A stretch of DNA of 32,024 nt, taken from assembly GCF_016429285.1 (NCBI RefSeq), contig NZ_JAELUI010000061.1:1-32024 (forward strand), written 5' to 3'. The position numbers were made by a program, and so were the translations under genes. The notes below the pieces were generated by a model that saw nothing but the letters and a program-made list of their open reading frames with translations, was not told where the DNA came from and did not search any database. This DNA comes from Ralstonia sp. ASV6 (GTDB lineage: Bacteria; Pseudomonadota; Gammaproteobacteria; Burkholderiales; Burkholderiaceae). Shown in pieces: positions 6,583 to 14,462 of this stretch (the stretch's first letter is position 1; each line of letters starts with the position of its first letter).

Positions 6583-9384
6583 CTACCGATCCTGCTTGCG
6601 CAGCATCAACAGCGTGGCCGCCAGGATGACCGGCACCGCCGCCAGCAGCGGCCAGAAGGCGCTGCCCAATGCCCCCACATCCAGCGCCTTGCTGAACACG
6701 CCGCGGCTGATGGTCAGGAAGTGGGTGGCCGGATACACGCGCCCGATCATGGCCCCCACGCCCTCCAGCGACGACACGGGGTTGAGCAAACCCGCAAACT
6801 GCACACACGGGATGATCGTGCCGATCATGGTGACGAACATGGCGGCAATCTGGCTTTGCGTGAACGTGGACGCAAACAACCCGAAACCCGTCGAGCACGT
6901 CACGAAGATCAGCGCACCCAGCGCGAGCGTCGCAAAGCTGCCCTTGATCGGCACACCGAACACCGTCACCGCCAGCAACGCCAGCAGCAAGAAGTTCAGC
7001 ATCGCCAGCACGATGTACGGCGCCTGCTTGCCCAGCACGAATTCCGCCCGGGTGACCGGCGTCACGTAGAAATTGATGATGGAACCCAGTTCCTTTTCGC
7101 GCACCACCGACAACGCCGCCAGCATGGCGGGAATCATCATCAGCAGCATCGGAATCACGGCGGGCACCATGGCGGGCAGGCTTCTCACGTCGGGGTTGTA
7201 ACGATAGCGCGTCTCAATCGTGCTGGGCATCGCGAGCCGCATCCCCAGCCGGTGCACGGCGGCGTCTGCCAGCCAGAGTTGGTGGATGGCCTGCACATAG
7301 CCGCGTACGGTTTCTGCACGGGTGGGCATGGCGCCGTCCACCCAGGCGCCGATTTGTACGGCCGTGCCACGCTCCACATCGCGCGCAAAGCCCGGGGGAA
7401 TTTCAATCGCCAGCGACAGCTCGCCGTTGCGCATGCGGCGGTCCAACTCAGCGTAGTCGCGAATCGGAGGTTTTTCGATGAAATACCGCGAGCCGGCCAG
7501 GTTGAGCGCGTAATCGCGGGAAATTGCGGTCTGGTCGCGGTCGAGCACCGCGTAGGTGAGGTTCTCCACATCCAGGCTGATGCCGTATCCGATGATGAAC
7601 ATCAGGATGGCCGTGCCCAGCAAAGCCAGCGTGGCGCGTACCGGGTCGCGGCGCAATTCCAGCGCCTCGCGTTGCGAGTAGCTCAAGGCACGCGCGAGGC
7701 TGAAGTGACGGCGTGTAGACGTGCCGGTTGATGCGGTGGTTGTTGCTACGGGTGCGGGTGCGGCAATCTCGGCGGCGCCGGGAGCCGCGTCGGACACCGT
7801 TTCAGACGCCTCCCGCAGATAGGCGATGAATGCCTGCTCCAGCGTCTGCGTGCCGCGCGTACGTACCAGCGCGGCGGGCGCATCGCTCACCAGCACGCGG
7901 CCCGCATGCATGAGCGAGATGCGGTCACAGCGCTCGGCCTCGTTCATGAAGTGCGTGGAGATGAAGATGGTCACACGATCTTGCCGTGCCAGGTCAACCA
8001 TCAGGCGCCAGAACATGTCACGCGCGACCGGGTCGACCCCGGAGGTCGGTTCATCCAGGATCAGTAGTTCCGGCTTGTGCACCATCGCCACGGCCAGCGA
8101 CAGGCGCTGCCGCATGCCCAGCGGCAAGCGTTCGGGCAAGCTGTCGGCCACGTCCTGGAGCCCGAAGCGGGCGAGCATCTCTGCCGCGCGCGGCTGCACC
8201 TCGGGTTCGGGCAGTTGGAACAGGCGCGCATGCAGCACGAGGTTCTGGCGCACGGTCAACTCACCGTACAACGAGAACGCCTGCGACATGTAGCCCACGC
8301 GCCGGCGCGTATCGATGTCCTTGGGGTTGACCGGATGGCCAAACAACCACGCCTGGCCCTCGCTGGCGGGCAGCAGGCCGGTGAGCATCTTCATGGTGGT
8401 CGACTTGCCGCAGCCGTTGGAGCCGAGAAAACCGAAGATCTCACCACGGCGTATGCGGAAGTCGACGTGGTCGACCGCCACAAAGTCGCCAAAACGCATG
8501 GTCAGCCCGCCCGCCTGCACGGCCACATCGTCTTCCGCACCAGCCACCAGCGGTGGCACCACCACGGCTTGGTGCCCCTGCCGGCGCGCTGGCGGCAGCA
8601 GCGCAATGAACGCCGCCTCCAGCGAATCGGTGCTCGTGCGGCTGCGCAGCGCTGCCGGCGTGCCGGTGGCAAGCACCTGCCCTGCGTCCATGGCGACCAG
8701 CCAGTCAAAGCGTTCGGCCTCTTCCATGTACGCGGTGGCCACAACCACGCTCATGCCCGGGCGCCCGGCCCGAATGCTTGCAATCAAGTCCCAGAATTGG
8801 CTGCGCGAGAGCGGGTCAACACCCGTGGTCGGCTCATCGAGAATCAGCAGATCCGGGTCATGGATCAGCGCGCAGCACAGCGCCAGCTTCTGCTTCATGC
8901 CGCCCGACAACTTACCCGCCGGCCGCGAAAGGAATGGCCGAAGGCCGGTGCTGGCTGTGAGCGCATCGATACGTCGGCGGCGCTCCGCTGCGTTGTGACC
9001 GAACAGGCGGCCGAAGAACTGCAGGTTCTCTTCAACCGACAGCGTGGGGTACAAGTTGCGCCCCAAGCCTTGCGGCATATAGGCGATGCGCGGGCCGACC
9101 ACGGCACGTGCGCGGCGGTCGGCCATGTCACTGCCCAGCACATGCACCGCGCCATCCTGCAGGGCCCGTGCACCCGCCACCAACGACAGCAGGCTCGACT
9201 TGCCCACACCGTCGGGCCCGATCAGGCCCACCATGCAACCGGCCGGCAGGTCAAGCGTGATGCCATCCAGCGCCAGCGTCTTGCGGTAACGCAGGCTCAC
9301 GCCGGCCAGACTGACTACGGATGGACCAAGCGGCGGCCCAAGCTGGGCATCGTGCTGGGTAAGCGGATTGGCGAACGGGGTCAC
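6583..9384 (-). CDS. RbbA-like ABC transporter: two ATPase domains fused to an ABC-2 permease
   Basis: A large fusion (about 933 residues from the GTG start). The first ATPase has Walker [10 protein letters not shown], signature LSGGMKQK and Walker [13 protein letters not shown]. The second has Walker [11 protein letters not shown], Walker [13 protein letters not shown] and a degenerate signature LPLGMRQR in place of LSGG. The C-terminal approximately 370 residues form an ABC-2 permease with a periplasmic domain and the loop '[22 protein letters not shown]'. The organisation matches E. coli RbbA (YhiH). I chose GTG at 9384 because it overlaps the adaptor's stop as GTGA (9381-9384) with AAGG 7 bases upstream; ATG codons at 9417 and 9444 in the same frame would overlap the adaptor more. 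It probably exports a small molecule through the adaptor and outer-membrane channel. Confidence 0.88.
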   Translation of the reverse strand: MTPFANPLTQHDAQLGPPLGPSVVSLAGVSLRYRKTLALDGITLDLPAGCMVGLIGPDGVGKSSLLSLVAGARALQDGAVHVLGSDMADRRARAVVGPRIAYMPQGLGRNLYPTLSVEENLQFFGRLFGHNAAERRRRIDALTASTGLRPFLSRPAGKLSGGMKQKLALCCALIHDPDLLILDEPTTGVDPLSRSQFWDLIASIRAGRPGMSVVVATAYMEEAERFDWLVAMDAGQVLATGTPAALRSRTSTDSLEAAFIALLPPARRQGHQAVVVPPLVAGAEDDVAVQAGGLTMRFGDFVAVDHVDFRIRRGEIFGFLGSNGCGKSTTMKMLTGLLPASEGQAWLFGHPVNPKDIDTRRRVGYMSQAFSLYGELTVRQNLVLHARLFQLPEPEVQPRAAEMLARFGLQDVADSLPERLPLGMRQRLSLAVAMVHKPELLILDEPTSGVDPVARDMFWRLMVDLARQDRVTIFISTHFMNEAERCDRISLMHAGRVLVSDAPAALVRTRGTQTLEQAFIAYLREASETVSDAAPGAAEIAAPAPVATTTASTGTSTRRHFSLARALSYSQREALELRRDPVRATLALLGTAILMFIIGYGISLDVENLTYAVLDRDQTAISRDYALNLAGSRYFIEKPPIRDYAELDRRMRNGELSLAIEIPPGFARDVERGTAVQIGAWVDGAMPTRAETVRGYVQAIHQLWLADAAVHRLGMRLAMPSTIETRYRYNPDVRSLPAMVPAVIPMLLMMIPAMLAALSVVREKELGSIINFYVTPVTRAEFVLGKQAPYIVLAMLNFLLLALLAVTVFGVPIKGSFATLALGALIFVTCSTGFGLFASTFTQSQIAAMFVTMIGTIIPCVQFAGLLNPVSSLEGVGAMIGRVYPATHFLTISRGVFSKALDVGALGSAFWPLLAAVPVILAATLLMLRKQDR

Positions 9385-10454
9385 TGCGGAACCTTGATCG
9401 CCAGGTTGACCGGCCATTCGGCTTGCGCATCGAGCTTGAGCCACGCCATGCCGGGCAGACCCGTCTTCACCAGCTTGAGGTGCTTGCGCAGCAGATCACG
9501 ATCAATCTGCGCCTTGACACGGAACATCAGCTTCTGGCGCTCGGAGGCGGTTTCTACAGTCTTGGGTGTGAACTGTGCGGTACTGGCCACGAACGATACG
9601 CGGGCCGGAATCACGTACTGCGGCGCGGCGTCGAGCACGATGCGCACCTCGCTGCCCATGGCAATGCGTCCAGCGTCCGTTTCTGGCACGAAGAAGGTCA
9701 TGTAGACGTCGGACAGATCCACCAGGTTGAGCAACCGCCCGCCACCGGCCAGCACCTCGCCAGGCTGGGCGATGCGGTATTGCACGCGGGCGTCACGCGG
9801 GGCAGCCAGGGCGCTGTCGTCAATATCCGCTTTTACGCGCGACACCGTCGCGTCTGCTGCCTTGACCGTGGCATTGGCGCCGGCCACCTGCGTGCGGGCT
9901 GCGGCCACAGCGGCCTGCGCCGCTTCCGCTTGCGCGCGGGCCGCCACCAGTGCGGCCTTGGCGCCACGCACACGGGCGCGATCGTCATCCAGCTCCTGCA
10001 TGGACGACGCCCCTTCGCGCGACAGCGTTTCAGAACGCGCCAACCTGCGCTGTGCAGCATCCAGGTCGCTTTCGCGCAGGGCGACCTGTGCCAGGGCCGC
10101 CTGCCGGTCGGCCTCGCGCACGGCCACCTGGGCTTGTGCACTGGCCACGGCGGAGACGGACTGCTGCTGCCGCGCCTGGGCCTCGTCGCGCTGGGCCTCC
10201 AGCGTCTGCACCTGCATGTGCGCCAGCGGCTGGCCGGCGTTCACGAAGTCGCCCTCATCCACCAGAATGTCCTGCACGCGGCCGGGCAGTTTGGTGGCCA
10301 CGTCGATCTCGGTGGCTTCAATGCGGCCGTTACCGCTGGCAAATCCCTTGCCGGGGCCGTCCTGCTGCAAGGCCTTCCACGCAAACGCACCACCGGCAAT
10401 CACCAGGGCGGCAGCGATCAATGCAATCCATCGTTGTTGGGGCGTTGTTGTCAT
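9381..10454 (-). CDS. HlyD-family periplasmic adaptor protein, YhiI-like
   Basis: A 357-residue membrane-fusion protein. An N-terminal membrane anchor ('[22 protein letters not shown]') is followed by a lipoyl half ('[34 protein letters not shown]'), a long Ala/Gln/Arg-rich coiled coil, and the second lipoyl half and beta-barrel ('[38 protein letters not shown]'). It bridges the inner-membrane ABC transporter and the outer-membrane factor. The ATG overlaps the upstream gene's TGA (ATGA, 10451-10454). Its stop overlaps the GTG of the ATPase gene, so the export genes are translationally coupled. A longer frame upstream to 10754 is the shadow of the outer-membrane gene. Confidence 0.9.
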   Translation of the reverse strand: MTTTPQQRWIALIAAALVIAGGAFAWKALQQDGPGKGFASGNGRIEATEIDVATKLPGRVQDILVDEGDFVNAGQPLAHMQVQTLEAQRDEAQARQQQSVSAVASAQAQVAVREADRQAALAQVALRESDLDAAQRRLARSETLSREGASSMQELDDDRARVRGAKAALVAARAQAEAAQAAVAAARTQVAGANATVKAADATVSRVKADIDDSALAAPRDARVQYRIAQPGEVLAGGGRLLNLVDLSDVYMTFFVPETDAGRIAMGSEVRIVLDAAPQYVIPARVSFVASTAQFTPKTVETASERQKLMFRVKAQIDRDLLRKHLKLVKTGLPGMAWLKLDAQAEWPVNLAIKVPQ

Positions 10455-11974
10455 GGTGTTGTTTTTCCCGATGCGCGCGGGGGCGGCGTCAGGCTCAGAT
10501 GGGTATGGGTATCGGATGCGGATTCGACGGCCTGTGTACCGCCGCCCAGCGCCGCGTACAGCCCTACGCGGCTGGAGAGCAGCGCGCGGCGCACCTGCAC
10601 CAGTTGCTGCTGCGCGGCCAGCAGATCGCGCTGTGCGTCGAGCACCTCCAGAAATGCCGAGGCCCCCGCATCGAAGCGCAGTTGCGACAGCCGTGCGCGC
10701 TCGGTCTGCGCTGCCAGCGTGGCCTGCGCGATGTCGAGCTGTTCGGCCAGCCACTTGCGCGCGGACAACGCATCAGACACATCGCGAAACGCGCTTTGTA
10801 CGGTCTTCTCGTAGCCCGCGACGGCAAGATCACGGCGGGCTTGCGCCAGGTCCAGGTTGCTGCGCAGCTTGCCGCCTTCGAACAGCGGGAGGGTCACGCT
10901 CGGCGCAAAAACCCAGGCACGCGTGCCGGGTGCAAACAGGTTGCCCAGTTCTGGGCTGACCGTGCCGTAGGCGCCCGTCAATGCCACGCGCGGGAAGAAT
11001 GCCGCGCGTGCCGCGCCGATGCTGGCGTGCGCAGCACGCAGCCGGTGCTCTGCGGCAGCGATGTCCGGGCGTTGCGTCAGAAGATCAGAGGGCAGCCCTG
11101 CACGCAACTCCACCAGCATCCGGTGCTCATCGAGTGGCTCTGCTACCGGTGGCAGGTCGATGGGCTTACCCACGAGCAGCGTCAGGCCATGCGCCTGCGC
11201 ATCGCGCGCTTGCTGCAGTTGCGTGAGCAGTGCCTGCGCCTGGGTCAGCAGAGTCTCGACTTGCGTCTGGTTCAACCGCGATGTCGCCCCCACTGCCACG
11301 CGGCGCGAAAAGATGCGCAGGGTCTCGGTGCGGCTGTCCACGGTCTGCTGTGCCAGCGCGATGCGCTCATCCAGCTCACGCAGGACCAGATAGCTGTCAG
11401 CCACCTGCGCGATCAGCCCGAGTGCGACTGCACGGCGCGCCGCATCAGACGCCACGTAGCTTTCCAGCGCGGCGTCATTGAGATTGCGCACGCGCCCCCA
11501 GAAATCGATCTCCCAACTTGAGACACCGGCGCCCACCTGGTACTGGCTCACGCGCATGGGCATGCCGAAGGGGCTCAGGTCAGCCGGAATGCTCAGGCGG
11601 TTGATGCCAGCCTGCGCGTTGAGGTGCGGAAACGTTTCCGCGCGCTGGATGCCGAACGCCGCGCGTGCCTCTTCCACGCGCAGCACCGCGGTCCGCAAGT
11701 CGCGGTTGTTCTCCAGCGCCTGGGCAATCAACGCCTGCAGACGCGTATCCGTAAAGTAGGCTTGCCAGCCGACGGCAGCGGCGGACAGACCATCACGGTC
11801 ATCGTTGGCGTCATAGTGCTGGGCCACGGGCAGCGCCGGGGCTTCGTATGGCGGCGCCATCGAGATGCAGCCCGACAACGCCAGTACGGCTGTGGCTGAG
11901 GCCATTGCGGCAAGGGCGGCCATATGCGTGCCGGCGTACCAGCCGTACGCCGTGGTCTTATCCTGCTCACGCAT
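10451..11974 (-). CDS. Outer-membrane efflux lipoprotein, NodT/OprM type
   Basis: A 507-residue outer-membrane channel of the TolC/OprM class. An N-terminal hydrophobic stretch ends in the lipobox LSGC at about residue 35, followed by 'ISMAPPYEAPALPVAQHY', typical of the NodT family. Two repeats of the TolC fold are visible, with family motifs 'DFWGRVRNLNDAALESY', 'QRPDIAAAEHRLRAAHASIGAARAAFFPRVALTGAYG' and 'FEGGKLRSNLDLAQARRDLAVAGYEK'. The start ATG directly follows the stop of the PHA synthase gene (TAA at 11975-11977). It completes a three-part exporter with the HlyD-like and RbbA-like proteins. Confidence 0.9.
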   Translation of the reverse strand: MREQDKTTAYGWYAGTHMAALAAMASATAVLALSGCISMAPPYEAPALPVAQHYDANDDRDGLSAAAVGWQAYFTDTRLQALIAQALENNRDLRTAVLRVEEARAAFGIQRAETFPHLNAQAGINRLSIPADLSPFGMPMRVSQYQVGAGVSSWEIDFWGRVRNLNDAALESYVASDAARRAVALGLIAQVADSYLVLRELDERIALAQQTVDSRTETLRIFSRRVAVGATSRLNQTQVETLLTQAQALLTQLQQARDAQAHGLTLLVGKPIDLPPVAEPLDEHRMLVELRAGLPSDLLTQRPDIAAAEHRLRAAHASIGAARAAFFPRVALTGAYGTVSPELGNLFAPGTRAWVFAPSVTLPLFEGGKLRSNLDLAQARRDLAVAGYEKTVQSAFRDVSDALSARKWLAEQLDIAQATLAAQTERARLSQLRFDAGASAFLEVLDAQRDLLAAQQQLVQVRRALLSSRVGLYAALGGGTQAVESASDTHTHLSLTPPPRASGKTTP

Positions 11975-13732
11975 TTATTTCTCCAGCACGTAGATGCCAG
12001 GCGCATCGCCCAACGGCGGCAGGCCCGGAGCCCCCATCTTCGGCGGCTTGACCGGTGTGGGGGCAGATGCATGCGTGGTCAGCCACGCATGCCATGCCGG
12101 CCACCATGAACCGTCCGTGGTTGGGGCCGACGCCAGCCAGTCATCCGGCGCCAGCGAAACCCCGCCCGCGTGACGTGTCTGCATCTGGAAGCGCCGATGC
12201 GAATTTGCCGGTGGGCTGACAATGCCGGCATTGTGGCCGCCGCTGGTCAGCACGAATGTCAGCTCCGCCTCGGTCAAGTGATGCAGCTTGTAGACCGAGC
12301 GCCATGGCGCGACATGATCGGTCAGCGTGCCCACCACGAAGATCGGCAGGTCCAGATCGTTCAGGATCACCGGCTTGCCGTTGACGGGGTAGCGGCCCTC
12401 GCTCAGGTCGTCGTTCAGGAACAGGCGCCGCAGGTACTGGCTATGCATGCGCGCGGGCATGCGCGTGGCATCGGCGTTCCAGGCCATCAGGTCGTTCATG
12501 GGCGCGCGATCACCCAGCAGGTATTCGCCCACCACGCGTGACCACAGCAAGTCATACGACCGCAGCATCTGGAAGGCGCCAGCCATCTGGCTTGCACGCA
12601 GATAGCCGGTCTGCGCCATCTGCGCCTCAAGCAGACTGACCTGCGCTTCGTCAATGAAGAGCCCCAGCTCACCCGGTTCGCAAAAGTCCGTCTGCGCGGC
12701 AAAGAGCGTCATGGACGCCAGCCGCGCATCGCCATCGCGCGCCATGGCCGCCGCTGCAATGGCCAGCAGTGTGCCGCCCAGGCAGTAGCCCGTGGCGTGC
12801 ACGCGCTGATTCGGCACGATGGCGTTGACCGCATCGAGCGCGGCGAAGACGCCGAGCTTGAGGTAGTCATCCATGTCGAGATCGCGGTCGGCCTCGTCAG
12901 GGTTCTTCCACGAGATGCAGAACACAGTATGGCCCTGCTCCACCAGATAGCGAATCAGCGAGTTCTGCGGGGACAGATCCAGGATGTAGTACTTCATGAT
13001 CCACGCCGGCACGATCAGGATGGGCTCGGCCTGGACCTTGGGCCTGACAGACGGGTTGGGCGCGTACTGGATCAACTCCATCAGGCGATTGCGCAGCACG
13101 ACCTTGCCGGGCGTCACCGCCACGTCGCGCCCCACCACAAAGCGTTCGGTGCCGGCGGCCGGCGCACCGCTCATGGCACGTTCCAGATCGTCAAGCGCGT
13201 TGAGCGCGCCCCGCACGAGATTGGCGCCGTGCTGCTCAAAGGTTTGACGCAGGACGACGGGGTTCGTCGCCAGTTGGTTGCCCGGCGACATCATGTCGAG
13301 CCACTGCCGTGCGGCAAAGGCCACCACGTCTTCATGGTGCTGGGCGACACCCCACACGCCGCGTGTTGTCGCCTCCCACCATTGCTCAGTCAGCAGGAAG
13401 GTTTGGTGCAGCACGTTGAACGGCCACAGGCGCCACTCATCGGCCTGGAAACGACGGTCTTGTGCCGGCGGCAGAACGCAAAGACTCGCCTGTTGAGGGC
13501 CAGCCGCCATGCAGTTCTGGATGTAGCGCCCGAGCTGCTCGGCCTGGGTCAGTGCCAGGCGGCACAGATCGAGCCGCTTGCCGGGCGACACCGCCAAGTG
13601 CAGTGCCCAATCGAGCAACGCCAGTTGCATCGATACCAGTGACAACGAACCCGACGTACGTGCAAGTGCAGCGTGAAACGGTGGATCAATCAACTCGGCA
13701 GCTGGGGAAGACGGCACGGGGGCGGTGCGCAT
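11975..13732 (-). CDS. phaC: Class I poly(3-hydroxyalkanoate) synthase
   Basis: Polymerises (R)-3-hydroxyacyl-CoA into polyester granules in the cytoplasm. The lipase-like box 'GYCLGG' holds nucleophile Cys317 (ATG numbering), close to the Cys319 known in Cupriavidus necator PhaC. The catalytic Asp is in 'VVGTLTDHVAPW' and the His in 'TSGGHNAGIV'. The total of 585 residues fits class I. An in-frame TTG at 13756 would add 8 residues, but a TTG start would leave almost no leader from the predicted promoter, so ATG 13732 is preferred. An FNR-like box lies upstream at 13796-13809. It is the first gene of the eight-gene operon ending with ackA. No phaA or phaB is in the window, so it is probably an accessory synthase. 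Confidence 0.92.
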   Translation of the reverse strand: MRTAPVPSSPAAELIDPPFHAALARTSGSLSLVSMQLALLDWALHLAVSPGKRLDLCRLALTQAEQLGRYIQNCMAAGPQQASLCVLPPAQDRRFQADEWRLWPFNVLHQTFLLTEQWWEATTRGVWGVAQHHEDVVAFAARQWLDMMSPGNQLATNPVVLRQTFEQHGANLVRGALNALDDLERAMSGAPAAGTERFVVGRDVAVTPGKVVLRNRLMELIQYAPNPSVRPKVQAEPILIVPAWIMKYYILDLSPQNSLIRYLVEQGHTVFCISWKNPDEADRDLDMDDYLKLGVFAALDAVNAIVPNQRVHATGYCLGGTLLAIAAAAMARDGDARLASMTLFAAQTDFCEPGELGLFIDEAQVSLLEAQMAQTGYLRASQMAGAFQMLRSYDLLWSRVVGEYLLGDRAPMNDLMAWNADATRMPARMHSQYLRRLFLNDDLSEGRYPVNGKPVILNDLDLPIFVVGTLTDHVAPWRSVYKLHHLTEAELTFVLTSGGHNAGIVSPPANSHRRFQMQTRHAGGVSLAPDDWLASAPTTDGSWWPAWHAWLTTHASAPTPVKPPKMGAPGLPPLGDAPGIYVLEK

Positions 13733-13767
13733 GGTCGGGGCGTTAAACGTTTGCAAATATGCAATCC

Positions 13768-13773
13768 ATTAGA
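13768..13773 (-). promoter_or_regulatory. Candidate -10 element of the phaC operon promoter
   Basis: On the minus strand the hexamer reads TCTAAT, 5 of 6 matches to TATAAT. Its first base is 29.5 positions from the centre of the FNR-like box at 13796-13809, exactly the -12 to -7 placement of a class II FNR promoter (box at -41.5). The predicted transcript start is near 13761. Confidence 0.6.
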
Positions 13774-13795
13774 TGCCAGCTGCCGCAGCATGAAC

Positions 13796-13809
13796 TTGAT
13801 GCATCTCAA
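13796..13809 (-). promoter_or_regulatory. FNR/Anr-type binding site upstream of phaC operon
   Basis: The site reads ttgat-gcat-ctcaa on the plus strand (TTGAG-ATGC-ATCAA on the minus), 9 of 10 positions of the consensus TTGAT-N4-ATCAA. With the -10 hexamer at 13768-13773 it forms a class II arrangement, which predicts activation of the operon when oxygen is low. Confidence 0.7.
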
Positions 13810-13859
13810 ACCGAGACAAGAGTGCCGACTCTAGACGCCCTTCACAGAAATGACACGCA

Positions 13860-13872
13860 GCCTTTGCAAGGC
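13860..13872 (-). terminator. Small hairpin just after the 13874 gene
   Basis: GCCTT-TGC-AAGGC forms a 5-bp stem with a 3-base loop immediately after the stop codon of the hypothetical gene on the minus strand. There is no T-run behind it, so terminator function is doubtful. Confidence 0.25.
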
Positions 13873-13873
13873 A

Positions 13874-14323
13874 TCACAACGGCGGCGGCGGGGCGCCCCG
13901 ATACAGTGCAAAGTCGTGCCGTTTGTCTTGCGCGGTGACGCGAATCGAATCGCCGTCGTCAAAAAACAGCGCTGTCGGCACGGTGCGGTTGATGCTGAAG
14001 CCGGTATCCGCCGCCAGCCCGGCGAATTGCGACTCCAGCTCAGCACTCAGCCACTCACCAATGCGTCGGCACACCTGTTCCCGACCGGGGTGGCCCAGTG
14101 CGCAGTAGACGCGGGACGCATCGGCAGGAAAATGAATCGCCAGCGCGCACAACATCGAATTGCCATGTGCGCCGAGCCAGGGCCATTTGGCTTCAACGTT
14201 GTAGCCTCCGCAATCCGAGCGCGTCGCACGAATCAACGCGCTCCAAGGCAAGGTTGCTGCCACCGTTGCCTCAAGCTCCCACAGCGTGGCCGCAAATACT
14301 TCATCGGGCTGTTTTTCCAACAT
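13874..14323 (-). CDS. Hypothetical protein with its own FNR-like promoter
   Basis: I do not recognise this 149-residue protein. It is soluble, without signal peptide or membrane segment, and mixed in character, with 'EVFAATLWELEATVAATLPWSALIRATRSDCGGYNVEAKWPWLG', a Pro/His/Cys-containing middle ('VYCALGHPGREQVCRR') and a C-terminus ending in a proline run. An alternative start at 14371 adds 16 residues, but the predicted -10 element (14370-14375) overlaps that codon. The ATG at 14323 also has a GGGGGA ribosome-site-like stretch 5 bases upstream. It lies between the mgtA-like gene and the phaC operon on the same strand and may belong to either neighbourhood. Confidence 0.6.
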   Translation of the reverse strand: MLEKQPDEVFAATLWELEATVAATLPWSALIRATRSDCGGYNVEAKWPWLGAHGNSMLCALAIHFPADASRVYCALGHPGREQVCRRIGEWLSAELESQFAGLAADTGFSINRTVPTALFFDDGDSIRVTAQDKRHDFALYRGAPPPPL

Positions 14324-14369
14324 GGTTTCCCCCACTGGGGCGTATTCCCACCCCTTCTTGTCTTGACCC

Positions 14370-14411
14370 ATGCTACGACGCCAGACCCAAGGCGCGGCTG
14401 ACGATAGTCAA
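14370..14411 (-). promoter_or_regulatory. Weak FNR-like promoter of the 14323 gene
   Basis: On the minus strand TTGAC-TATC-GTCAG (14411-14398) matches the FNR consensus at 7 of 10 positions. TAGCAT at 14375-14370 (4 of 6 to TATAAT) falls at exactly the class II distance from its centre. The match alone would be unconvincing; the spacing and the similar promoters nearby raise it. Confidence 0.4.
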
Positions 14412-14462
14412 ATGGGCACGCTCCCGCGCCCTCTGTGCATGGCGCCCGTACCATCGACCAGC

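Noticed and set aside
8077-10814. Plus-strand open frames of 463 and 542 codons
   Set aside because: They lie antisense to the RbbA-like, HlyD and outer-membrane genes, which have clear families; composition is that of shadow frames.
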